The notes under the pieces were generated by a model that was not told the DNA's origin, ran no database searches, and was given only the letters and a program-made list of their open reading frames with translations. Positions 8,921 to 16,312 of a stretch of 41,119 nt of DNA are shown piece by piece. This DNA comes from Lachnospiraceae bacterium (GTDB lineage: Bacteria > Bacillota > Clostridia > Lachnospirales > Lachnospiraceae): contig JAUNOA010000012.1 in NCBI GenBank assembly GCA_030531245.1, positions 1 to 41,119 of the forward strand. Reading direction: 5' to 3'. How positions within the stretch are numbered: position 1 is the stretch's first letter; each line of letters opens with the position of its first letter. A program made the translations under genes and the position numbers.

Positions 8921-8965
8921 CCTTTGCAGCTGCTTCTTTATCTACGGATCCTGTGATTTCACGAA
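8921..8965 (-). other. Short rplL-like sequence relic
   Basis: Directly after the stop of the second LCP gene, two exact 16-base matches to rplL occur on the same strand and in the same order: 8950-8965 equals 15200-15215 and 8921-8936 equals 15129-15144. Translated on the minus strand it reads REITG-3 residues-KEAAAK, against [11 protein letters not shown] and KEAAAKGEA in L7/L12. It is too short to encode a domain. It may be a recombination scar or coincidence. Confidence 0.35.
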
Positions 8966-8974
8966 TATCAACTG

Positions 8975-10111
8975 TTATTCTGTTTTTCTGTAGAAATTCT
9001 CCAGAAGCATCGGTATCACCTGAGTATAATCCAGATATACTTCATCATACAATTCACCATCCATTTCACCTACGGTCATTGTTCCGGGAAAAGAGAAAAT
9101 GTCATCAGAATTAAAATCTGACTGAATACCATCAATTGCAAGCTTCTCATACTCACCCTTACTCATATCAGACAATATTGTCGCATCCACTTTGTCCGCA
9201 AGTCTGGAAACGATATTGCTGTCTGACCGGCTTTTCTCTTTCAGTGCATTGTAGAATCCGGAAATATATTGCTCATGCTGGCCCATCCTGGTTACCGGAG
9301 AGCCTTCATCATCACTGTTACGATGTCTTAGAAATCTTTCTGCTTCATCCCCTTTCAGGACTATCCTTCTGCCTGTAGTCCATTCCGGATTGACTTTTTC
9401 CAGTTCATCATTAGGAACCGTAACCTCAACTCCTCCGACCATATCATTGACATCTGCAAGCAATGATATATCTCCTATCAGATAATTATCAATTTTCAGA
9501 TTACACAGCAGTCCTGAAGCCGTAGTCCTCAATATCTCTGCACTTGTCTTTCCTCCGTCACCCATTCCGAATGAAACTGAAAGATGGTCAAACAAAATAC
9601 GGGGGTTTTCGTCAGCTGCCGAAACTTCACACTCTGCCATAGAATCTCTCGGAATCATAAAAATCCTGACAGAATTATCCGATGTGTCATGAGCTATAAG
9701 GAAAATTCCGTCAGCATTTCCCGGATAATCGTTTTCGGAAGTGTATTGCATGCTTTTATTCTTATCAATTCCGGCACAGAGGATTGCCTTAACATGCGCA
9801 TTCCTTTTATACTTTTCTCCGTTGTATGTTACAGTTCCGTCCGGATTATTTATCCAGTTGATTTTATAAAGATAAGTAGCCTCCCAGTCTTCTCCCGACA
9901 TAACAAATCCGGAATCAGCAACAACTGCGGGATTTGCTGCAGTTTCTTTAAAGGTCTTTTCTGCTATTTCCCCCTCAACGAGAGAATTCTGAACTTCATC
10001 AGTGTTTTTTTTGATAAATTGCCAAAAGAAACCCACGAAGATTAGAATTATTATAAAAAGGAAAATGCAGAAAACAATTATATTACGTTTTTTTATATCT
10101 GGAATGCTCAC
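8975..10111 (-). CDS. LytR-CpsA-Psr (LCP) family protein, copy 2
   Basis: A 378-residue paralogue of the LCP protein at 4983-6110, with the same order of motifs: ILCAGID, GNADGIFLIAHD, FMIPRDSM, VNDMVGGVEVTVPNDEL. Here the Arg/Asp motif reads FLRHRNSDDEG where copy 1 has FIRYRDTNNDG, so an Asp is Asn. The N-terminus is a conventional long transmembrane helix (about 11-30) without a lipobox Cys, unlike copy 1. The start is GTG at 10111, inside the relic of the cpsD tyrosine tail. The gene survives from a duplicated cassette whose kinase part has decayed. Activity is likely but the changed Asp is a caution. Confidence 0.85.
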   Translation of the reverse strand: MSIPDIKKRNIIVFCIFLFIIILIFVGFFWQFIKKNTDEVQNSLVEGEIAEKTFKETAANPAVVADSGFVMSGEDWEATYLYKINWINNPDGTVTYNGEKYKRNAHVKAILCAGIDKNKSMQYTSENDYPGNADGIFLIAHDTSDNSVRIFMIPRDSMAECEVSAADENPRILFDHLSVSFGMGDGGKTSAEILRTTASGLLCNLKIDNYLIGDISLLADVNDMVGGVEVTVPNDELEKVNPEWTTGRRIVLKGDEAERFLRHRNSDDEGSPVTRMGQHEQYISGFYNALKEKSRSDSNIVSRLADKVDATILSDMSKGEYEKLAIDGIQSDFNSDDIFSFPGTMTVGEMDGELYDEVYLDYTQVIPMLLENFYRKTE

Positions 10112-10190
10112 CGTATCTGCTGTAACTGCCGTACTTTCTGTGCTATATTTTTAATCGTATTTACCTTATTTGCTGTAATGGTTTTTGAAT
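10083..10190 (-). pseudogene. Relic of a second cpsD (tyrosine-tail end)
   Basis: On the minus strand this segment still reads KYGSYSRYGE then HSRYKKT and a stop at 10083-10085, the same repeating Tyr-Gly pattern as the CpsD tail. Further upstream (about 10150-10180) a second tail-like stretch has TAC changed to TAA stops. No P-loop or Walker motifs remain. It sits directly before LCP copy 2, exactly as cpsD does before LCP copy 1. Confidence 0.75.
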
Positions 10191-10300
10191 ATTCACAAAA
10201 AACGCGCGCACCATCATCTACACCAAAGTATAACATGACAATGCACGCCGTATTTGAAAATATCAATTCCATCATCCGAATACAAAGCAACAAGCCTTTT
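10191..10300 (-). pseudogene. Relic of a second cpsB (N-terminal end, frameshifted)
   Basis: About 105 bases match the 5' end of cpsB (8161-8275) at most positions. In one frame the relic reads KYGVHCHVI, in the next FGVDDGARVFCE; together these are the PHP motif YDVHCHIIPGVDDGARDFCE with a one-base insertion between them and Asp changed to Gly. The rest of cpsB, all of cpsC and most of cpsD are deleted. A short open frame here (10108-10293) is only the shifted remnant. Confidence 0.85.
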
Positions 10301-10397
10301 CTCTTAAAGCGAAACGTTCATGCCGTCTCCCGTTAATTTATTGCTTCATGAAATCTGTCCGTTTTTAAATGACCGGAAATATATATTCTTCAAATAA

Positions 10398-10766
10398 TTA
10401 TTTTTTAACTAGTTTCGTGAATCCACTTTTAGCAGTAAGTGTACCAACAACCTTGCCTGCCTTTGAAGTCGGCTTTACAACAGGTGTACATATCTTCTTT
10501 GCAGGCTGTGGCTTTATAACAGGTGTAGTCTTCTTTACAGGCTGCGGCTTTACGCAAGTCAAAGTTTTGGCTACTTCCCCGGCTATAACCCATGTACCGG
10601 CAACTGCTTTTGTATAAATACAGGATATAACTTTAGTAACAGCCGGTGCTTTCCCCCATGCCGGACAAGTTTTTGAAGGGCTGCTTTTTGAAGGACAAGC
10701 AAAAGAAACCATAGATATACTTATAACCATTACAACAACAAGTATTAACGAAACAACCTTTTTCAT
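10398..10766 (-). CDS. Small secreted Lys/Pro-repeat protein
   Basis: A 122-residue exported protein. ATG at 10766 follows GAGGAG with 7-base spacing. The signal peptide MKKVVSLILVVVMVISIS...SFA closely resembles that of the secreted protein at 8287-8745. The mature part has several cysteines and a tandem repeat of 12-13 residues, VKPQPVKKTTPV and IKPQPAKKICTPV, ending in a basic tail. The Lys/Pro repeats could lie against the anionic wall. It occupies the same cassette position, upstream of a cpsB copy, as the 8287-8745 gene. No known family recognised. Confidence 0.7.
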   Translation of the reverse strand: MKKVVSLILVVVMVISISMVSFACPSKSSPSKTCPAWGKAPAVTKVISCIYTKAVAGTWVIAGEVAKTLTCVKPQPVKKTTPVIKPQPAKKICTPVVKPTSKAGKVVGTLTAKSGFTKLVKK

Positions 10767-10806
10767 AAATAATCTCCTCAGTATCACGTAATACACTTAT
10801 GTCCTT

Positions 10807-10835
10807 ATACTACAACTCTCTCGCCATATTGTCAA
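10807..10835 (-). promoter_or_regulatory. Promoter of the small Lys/Pro-repeat protein
   Basis: Minus strand: consensus TTGACA (10830-10835), 17-base spacer, TAGTAT (10807-10812), about 40 bases before the start codon. The rest of 10836-11013 is AT-rich with no further feature seen. Confidence 0.75.
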
Positions 10836-11013
10836 GGAAAAACTTTCATATGCTTCTATACTTTTATCCTTAACTTTGAAGTTTTTCTATAACTAAAAGT
10901 CCTGTTCAATTCATTTTAGACTATATTTCGAGATTAGCCTAATGTGATTTCTGTACGTCAGACCAGAGATTTGCCTTCACCTTCTTTCAGCTTTCATAAT
11001 TTTTCTCCTCTCA

Positions 11014-13035
11014 TCAAAGGTTCATATCTTGTGATGCACAATAAATTCTGTCCATCTCCTTCGTTTCATTTTCACGAAAATGCTTATCTAATTCAATTTC
11101 TTTTTGATTGACATGCATAACAACCGGATCGTCTCTTGTATATTCAGTCCAGCTCACGGCGTCCATACCGCTTATTTCGTTGTGATGCAGCTTCAGGTCT
11201 TCTCCGGACAGATACTTTGCAAACAGAAGCTGAAGCAGTTCCTTAAGATCCTTGCTGCATATGTATCCAAAGGCTTCTCCCGCTTCAAAATTCTGAAGAA
11301 CTGTGGCAAGAAATGAAGTTGCATTGGACTGAAACTTCTCGATATCAGGGATAATATCCCACAATAAACAATGTACCTTATGCCCATGGTCTGACAGGAT
11401 TCTCCCGTAGAGCATCGGAATATCTATGTGGGAGAGTGTGCTCATCTTTTTTATAAATTCGTCAACTTTCGTATCATCTTCAGGCCGTTCTATATGGTAT
11501 GCTTCAAAAATCGAATGCCAGATTTTTTCGCTCTTTTCAGCTTTCAGCGAGTCATAATAGTCAATTAGAATCTTCTGTGTGATATCTTTACCGTAAGAAG
11601 CTACAGCGTTGCTAAGTTCATTCTCAGGCAAAACAAAGATGATCTCGAGATCATCTCTCAGCTTATTGTCACTTAATCGGGAAAAGATGTCTTCCGGAAG
11701 CAGTGCCGTATTACAGGACGGCACGCAACCAATCTTCGTAAATTCCGGCATCACCTTTTTCAGTTCTTCTGAAGGGATCCGGAGCAAATCAGACATTTCA
11801 GGCACAGCGAATCGCTCTGCGAGGGTCCGTCCGCACTCCTCCGAAGATGTCCTGTCAGAAAAGACATATTCCAGAGAAGCGGAAACAGATATAATTCTTC
11901 TGAATAATCCCTTTGATTCTTCAATAGTTGAAAGCAGCAGAGCAGATGTAGCTCCGCTTCCGGCGCCCATCAAGGTAATATTGTCCGGATCTCCGCCAAA
12001 TGCGCTTATATTCTTATGGATCCATTTCAAGGCTTCGATCTGGTCGTAAAGACCGCAATTAATCGAATCAGGGTATTGTTCACCGCCTTTAACCTTTGAG
12101 AAATCAATAAATCCGAATAATCCGAGCCGATAATTGAAGCTGACAAAAACTGTTTCCGGATGATTTTCAACAAAGCTCATGCCTTCTCCGACAGGGTCTG
12201 CACTTCCTCCGGAAAGAAAATCGCCGTAATGCAGATATACCAGTACCGGATGCCTGGCACTCTGATCGAGGGTCGCTGACTTCCACACATTCAGATACAG
12301 GCAGTCTTCACTTTGTCTGTGATAATTGAGCAGATTTGCCGGGTTTTCCGGCTGAACGGAGGATGCTCCATACCATTTTGCTTCATAAACTTCATCAGAA
12401 GGCTCCAGGGGTACAGGCTTTTTCCAGCGCAGTTCTCCCACAGGCGGAACCGCATAGGGAATTCCGAGCCATGTCATCACATCTCCTTCCGGTTTTCCAA
12501 CATATATACCTGTTTCCGTCTTAACTGCGTACTTTTTGTCATATTCTCCGGTGACAGGTCTGTTCTGTCCGTTCAGTCCTGACATATAAGCTTTTTCTTT
12601 ATCGGAAAGCAAATATCCTTCGCTTCCGTCACCATATTTTCTCCTGAGTAATAATTTTTTTATGCTATGAAGCACAAAGGAAATGCCAAAGGTAACAATC
12701 GGGATTCCTAAGGTCCACATAAATTCTTCTTCAAGATCCTCGTTAAGATTTGACTTTGTAAGAGCAATCGCAACTGCCGAGCATATAATAAAAATCGCAA
12801 TACATATTATCCATGCTATTACACGGTGTGAGTGTCGTTCCTGAACAAATTTGGAAAATATAATTTTTTCGGCCAATTCCTCAACAGCCATTCCAACGAT
12901 AAAACAAATAATTATAGAAACTATCTCCGACGCCCCGAAATAATAAGGAATAAGATATCCCAGACCATATCCCGCTGCGCTGCAAAAGCACATAGCCAAT
13001 TCATCTAAAGTAACCAGTTTTTTCAGTTTTTTCAT
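11014..13035 (-). CDS. Membrane-anchored carboxylesterase-like protein, catalytic Ser replaced
   Basis: A 673-residue protein: three to four hydrophobic helices in residues 15-125 (for example YGLGYLIPYYF, IVSIIICFIVGMA, VIAWIICIAIFIICSAVAIAL, GIPIVTFGISFVLHS), then a type-B carboxylesterase domain from about 168. Family signatures present are LGIPYAVPPVGELRWKKP, SEDCLYLNVW (242-251) and FGGDPDNITLMG (346-357). The nucleophile elbow, normally GESAG at this fixed spacing, reads G357-A-G-S-G361, so the serine position is Gly359. The oxyanion HGG is H269-Y-G, and no clear His-acid signature follows. It may be a non-catalytic pseudo-esterase, sensor or scaffold. It lies 71 bases after the Ntn hydrolase gene. 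Confidence 0.82.
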   Translation of the reverse strand: MKKLKKLVTLDELAMCFCSAAGYGLGYLIPYYFGASEIVSIIICFIVGMAVEELAEKIIFSKFVQERHSHRVIAWIICIAIFIICSAVAIALTKSNLNEDLEEEFMWTLGIPIVTFGISFVLHSIKKLLLRRKYGDGSEGYLLSDKEKAYMSGLNGQNRPVTGEYDKKYAVKTETGIYVGKPEGDVMTWLGIPYAVPPVGELRWKKPVPLEPSDEVYEAKWYGASSVQPENPANLLNYHRQSEDCLYLNVWKSATLDQSARHPVLVYLHYGDFLSGGSADPVGEGMSFVENHPETVFVSFNYRLGLFGFIDFSKVKGGEQYPDSINCGLYDQIEALKWIHKNISAFGGDPDNITLMGAGSGATSALLLSTIEESKGLFRRIISVSASLEYVFSDRTSSEECGRTLAERFAVPEMSDLLRIPSEELKKVMPEFTKIGCVPSCNTALLPEDIFSRLSDNKLRDDLEIIFVLPENELSNAVASYGKDITQKILIDYYDSLKAEKSEKIWHSIFEAYHIERPEDDTKVDEFIKKMSTLSHIDIPMLYGRILSDHGHKVHCLLWDIIPDIEKFQSNATSFLATVLQNFEAGEAFGYICSKDLKELLQLLFAKYLSGEDLKLHHNEISGMDAVSWTEYTRDDPVVMHVNQKEIELDKHFRENETKEMDRIYCASQDMNL

Positions 13036-13106
13036 TTTTTTATCCTTCCATTATCTATCGCGTTTTAACCCTATCAATCCCTTAAACTAATCGTTTTCTA
13101 TTATAA

Positions 13107-14534
13107 TTACCAGGAGAACGTTACTTCTCGCTCACTCATTTTCTCCCAGAACGACATCTTCATGATCTTCTGTTTGCAGTTTACACCGGAAGCGAGACTT
13201 GACATCCAGCAGTTCTCGGCATCCCGAAGAGGCTTCTCATCTCCTGCTCGCCACTTTTCAACATTTTCCGTCTTATGTGTGGCTTCATTATCTTCCAGCA
13301 CTTCTTTTTGCAGAATTTCAAAATTCGCATCATCCACATTCCATTTCGCTGACATTTCAAGAGCCTTGTTCAGCAGTTCTTTTCCGTAGTCACCGAAAGC
13401 GGCCATAGCTTTCCTGTCATTGGTCAATAATGCCGATATGTAAGCAAACAAATCATTATTTATGTATGATGGCATATTCTCCGACGATGCTGATATATAA
13501 TTTCCATTGTCATCCTTTATCAGGGAACCGCCGTAATCAGAACGCCAGTCAAGTGACTCATTTCCGTCCTTGTCATAGAAACAGACTTTCCCCTTTTCAT
13601 TTCTTTTAGCATACGGAACATCAGCAATGCACTTCGTAAAGTATATCCTGCTCATGTTCTGTTTCATGCCGTCGATATCCTGAGGTTCATTTAAATATTT
13701 CTGGACAAGCGCGAATCTTCCGTAACCGGCCGGACTATTATCGAAAATATTCCACCTTTCCGTCTGATAGTAATTTGCCTGACCCGGACAGCATGGAAGA
13801 TAATTAAACTCGTTCCCGGCAACCTCGATCAGACCGAATTCGCCGGTCGCATCACCCACAAGAAATGCCAGGTTCCAGCCATATGCGTCCAAAACAGGCA
13901 TGCTCAGTGAATAGAAGTCATAACTGTCGTTAAGAAATGCAACCGCTTCCTGTACAGTGGCGCACTCTGAAGCTACAAGCTGCGGAACTGAAAGTAAGCA
14001 TGCCCTGGTTTTACCAGGATTGGTTCCGCTTACAATCAGGCGTTCGTCGTTTGCCATTCTCATATTGTCGCAAATGTACAGACCGGTCTCGTTCATCACG
14101 TCCGTAGCGCGCATCGGAATTGTCAGCAGGAAATCTTCATTGATTTTCCCGTCCTTCTTCATCTGCTCGTATGTCTGCGGATCGTGGCCGATATAATTAA
14201 CTCCAAAGGTTTTATATTTTCCAAAAGATGTGGTGTACAGATATGCCGGAGACTGTGTGATATCAAGGTCCATATTATGAGCCATCAGAACCTCTGCATC
14301 TTTGTTCAGCTTTGCTGTTCCTGTACAACCTGCATTCGGCACATAAATATCCATTGTTACCGCAAGTTTTTTCAAAGCATCATTTATATCATAAGATTCG
14401 TCATAATCTCCAAGTAATACTACATAATCACCCAGATCTGTAAAATTCTTATACCTTGTGCCGTCAACTTCCCAGCTTGCAGTCATGTGTTTTGAAATAT
14501 ACTTATTTATTTCAAATTTGGGGTTGTTATTCAT
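13107..14534 (-). CDS. Choloylglycine-hydrolase-like Ntn amidohydrolase
   Basis: A 475-residue protein of the linear-amide hydrolase/Ntn type. The predicted nucleophile is Cys70 in NAGCTGTA, with H-N-M-D at +16 to +19; the spacing equals Cys2, Arg18 and Asp21 of bile salt hydrolase and penicillin V acylase, but the Arg position is His. Further family-like motifs are VMNETGLYICDN and AGYGRF, where an Arg is kept. Exposure of Cys70 would need removal of a 69-residue N-terminal part, longer than usual. There is no signal peptide. Substrate unknown; bile acid conjugates, acyl-homoserine lactones or other N-acyl compounds are possible. AGGAG precedes the start. Confidence 0.7.
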   Translation of the reverse strand: MNNNPKFEINKYISKHMTASWEVDGTRYKNFTDLGDYVVLLGDYDESYDINDALKKLAVTMDIYVPNAGCTGTAKLNKDAEVLMAHNMDLDITQSPAYLYTTSFGKYKTFGVNYIGHDPQTYEQMKKDGKINEDFLLTIPMRATDVMNETGLYICDNMRMANDERLIVSGTNPGKTRACLLSVPQLVASECATVQEAVAFLNDSYDFYSLSMPVLDAYGWNLAFLVGDATGEFGLIEVAGNEFNYLPCCPGQANYYQTERWNIFDNSPAGYGRFALVQKYLNEPQDIDGMKQNMSRIYFTKCIADVPYAKRNEKGKVCFYDKDGNESLDWRSDYGGSLIKDDNGNYISASSENMPSYINNDLFAYISALLTNDRKAMAAFGDYGKELLNKALEMSAKWNVDDANFEILQKEVLEDNEATHKTENVEKWRAGDEKPLRDAENCWMSSLASGVNCKQKIMKMSFWEKMSEREVTFSW

Positions 14535-15004
14535 TTTTCTCCTCCTTATTCATTTATTAATGATAATAGCACTTTAAAACAACAGATTCGTCTGTAATAC
14601 TCTCACATTCTTCAAGTTTGCAGCAGATTCTCCGTCGGTCGGCTTTTCTTTAGCAAAAGTCTGAAAAAGCCTGACTTTTTAACCAGTGACTCAATCTTAT
14701 TATTACAGTATTCTTCCTGATTTTTTCGAGCGGCTTTATAAATTTTCCATCATCAGGAAATCACGGAACCTGTAGTAGTATATTATACCGGTCGAATAGT
14801 CGGAAATCTATTTCTCTTCTTAAGTCTCTTGATTCGGATTCTTCTATACGATTATTGTACTTTAAGATTTTTAAAAAGCAAACAAATTCTCAAAGTAGTA
14901 ATTAAAGATATTTCTATTTTCCGTAAATCTTAAATCATTTGGAGAACCGGCGGTTCCGACCTGCTCATGGGTTTGGTCACTTACTAAAGTGACCAAACTA
15001 CCTC
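14535..15004. other. Gene-free interval with hairpins and candidate promoters
   Basis: No convincing coding frame. On the minus strand there are possible promoters: TTGCTT (14876-14881)-16-TACAAT (14854-14859), and a TATAAT at 14782-14787 with a poor -35. If used, they give the Ntn hydrolase a leader of 250-320 bases. That leader holds several short hairpins, for example TTCCTGAT/ATCAGGAA and AAAAGTC/GACTTTT. Near the rplL side are GAACCGgCGGTTC (about 14945-14957) and a perfect 12-bp hairpin at 14971-14998. Confidence 0.5.
14971..14998. repeat. Perfect 12-bp inverted repeat without T-tract
   Basis: GTTTGGTCACTT and AAGTGACCAAAC are exact reverse complements separated by ACTA. No run of T follows on either strand, so it does not look like an intrinsic terminator. 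It sits just beyond the rplL terminator. Confidence 0.8.
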
Positions 15005-15048
15005 AAAACAAAAAGAACGCCACTGCGTGCAAGCACGCCGGCGTTCTT
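15005..15048 (-). terminator. Intrinsic terminator of the rplJ-rplL operon
   Basis: AAGAACGCC pairs with GGCGTTCTT (15040-15048 and 15013-15021), with an inner stem GCGTGC/GCACGC, and the minus strand continues TTTTTGTTTT. It ends the ribosomal operon 19 bases after the rplL stop. Confidence 0.9.
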
Positions 15049-15066
15049 CCTTGTTTCGTTATCTGA

Positions 15067-15438
15067 TTACTTAAGAGTAACCTTTGCACCAACTTCTTCA
15101 AGTTTCTTCTTGAGTTCTTCAGCCTCTCCCTTTGCAGCTGCTTCCTTAACAACCTTCGGAGCTCCGTCAACGAGATCTTTTGCTTCTTTAAGTCCAAGAC
15201 CTGTGATTTCACGAACGACCTTGATAACCTTAACCTTCTCTGCTCCTACTTCTGTAAGTTCTACATCGAACTCATCCTTCTCTTCTACTGCCGGGCCTGC
15301 TGCAGGACCTGCCATTACAACGCCTGCTGCTGCAGATACGCCAAACTCTTCCTCACATGCCTTTACAAGGTCATTGAGTTCAAGAACTGATAATTCCTTA
15401 ATAGCATCGATAAACTCAGCTGTTGTTAACTTTGCCAT
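15067..15438 (-). CDS. rplL: Ribosomal protein L7/L12
   Basis: The 123-residue stalk protein has the N-terminal dimerisation helix region ([30 protein letters not shown]), an Ala/Gly-rich hinge at about 35-52, and the C-terminal factor-binding domain with [25 protein letters not shown]. It recruits elongation factors to the ribosome as dimers bound to L10. It follows rplJ by 56 bases and ends the operon. Confidence 0.98.
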   Translation of the reverse strand: MAKLTTAEFIDAIKELSVLELNDLVKACEEEFGVSAAAGVVMAGPAAGPAVEEKDEFDVELTEVGAEKVKVIKVVREITGLGLKEAKDLVDGAPKVVKEAAAKGEAEELKKKLEEVGAKVTLK

Positions 15439-15494
15439 GATATATTCTCCTTTACGAAATTTAGATTGTTTTTAATTGGTTATTGAGCTGAAAA

Positions 15495-16055
15495 TTATTC
15501 AGCTGCCGGTGCTTCTGCAGGAGCTTCTTCTGCTGCAGTTGCTGCTTCACAGTTTGCTGCGCCGCCTTTTTCAGCGATCTGATTAAGCACACGTGCGAAG
15601 TTTGTAACAGGGCTCTTCATGCTGCCAAAGAGTCTTCCGAGAAGTTCGTCTCTTGAAGGGATGGTAGCGATAACCTGGATTGAATTCTCATCATAGAACT
15701 CTCCGCCTACGATACCGCCTTTAAGTACGAGCTTATCTGTCTTTGCGTCCTTTGCGAAGTTGTACAGGATACGAGCCGGTGCTGTCTCATCTGTTGAAGA
15801 TACAGCAAGTGCTGTAGGTCCCTCAAGCATCGGATTCAGCTTCTCATAGTCTGTTCCCTGTGCTGCAAGCTTAATCATAGTGTTCTTGTAAACCTTGTAT
15901 GATACGCCTGCTTCTCTTAAGTTCTTACGAAGCTTTGTGTCCTGTGCTACTGTAAGTCCGCGAGCGTTAACCAGTACGGCTCCCTTCGCATCCTTAAGAG
16001 CAGCAGCGATTTCTTCAACAATCGGCTTCTTAAGATCAACTTTAGAATTCTTCAT
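15495..16055 (-). CDS. rplJ: Ribosomal protein L10
   Basis: The 186-residue L10 anchors L7/L12 dimers to 23S rRNA and represses its own operon by binding the leader mRNA. The chosen start is MKNSKVDLKKPIVEEI at 16055, because AAGGAGG lies 5 bases upstream and family proteins begin here; an in-frame start 36 bases earlier is rejected. The C-terminus is Ala/Glu-rich (EEAPAEAPAAE), longer than in Bacillus L10. Expression is expected to depend on the promoter, leader and attenuator at 16101-16258. Confidence 0.97.
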   Translation of the reverse strand: MKNSKVDLKKPIVEEIAAALKDAKGAVLVNARGLTVAQDTKLRKNLREAGVSYKVYKNTMIKLAAQGTDYEKLNPMLEGPTALAVSSTDETAPARILYNFAKDAKTDKLVLKGGIVGGEFYDENSIQVIATIPSRDELLGRLFGSMKSPVTNFARVLNQIAEKGGAANCEAATAAEEAPAEAPAAE

Positions 16056-16100
16056 GCCTTCCTCCTTATTTTTATAGTTTATTAAAGGCATTTACACGAA

Positions 16101-16136
16101 ACAAAAACGCTGTCCTCTCAAACCGAAAAGACAGCG
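16101..16136 (-). terminator. Attenuator-type terminator between L10 leader and rplJ
   Basis: Minus strand CGCTGTCTT (16128-16136) pairs with AGGACAGCG (16108-16116), one wobble, followed by TTTTTGTTT. It lies after the L10 leader and before rplJ, so a fraction of transcripts should stop here. Confidence 0.75.
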
Positions 16137-16165
16137 AATTGAAATCATTAATATCAAATAATTCA

Positions 16166-16220
16166 TTCCTCGGCTGGCGCTGATGCTTTAGACCCTTCGG
16201 TACCTGCTGTCTTCGGTAAA
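16166..16220 (-). ncRNA. L10 (rplJ) leader, autoregulatory mRNA element
   Basis: The minus strand reads TTACCGAAGACAGCAGG, then GTCTAAAGCATCAGC and GCCAGCCGAGG, matching the remembered consensus of the ribosomal L10 leader (ACCGAAGACAG ... CCGAGG) upstream of rplJ in bacteria. Excess L10 or the L10-L12 complex binds here. Confidence 0.85.
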
Positions 16221-16229
16221 TGCTTTTTA

Positions 16230-16258
16230 ATTGTAACATGTGAGACGATTAATGTAAA
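16230..16258 (-). promoter_or_regulatory. Internal promoter of rplJ-rplL
   Basis: Minus strand TTTACA (16253-16258), 17-base spacer, TACAAT (16230-16235). Transcription would begin just before the L10 leader, giving rplJL its own unit apart from rplKA. Confidence 0.75.
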
Positions 16259-16312
16259 GCACAGACATCGTGAAACACCAAACGGTCATGATGCAGCGCC
16301 ACAGTGTCTCTG

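Noticed and set aside
10108..10293. 61-codon minus-strand frame with GVDDGAR
   Set aside because: Not a gene: it is the frameshifted remnant of cpsB joined to the decayed cpsD tail.
14971..14998. Terminator reading of the 12-bp hairpin
   Set aside because: No T-tract on either strand, and the real rplL terminator is just next to it.
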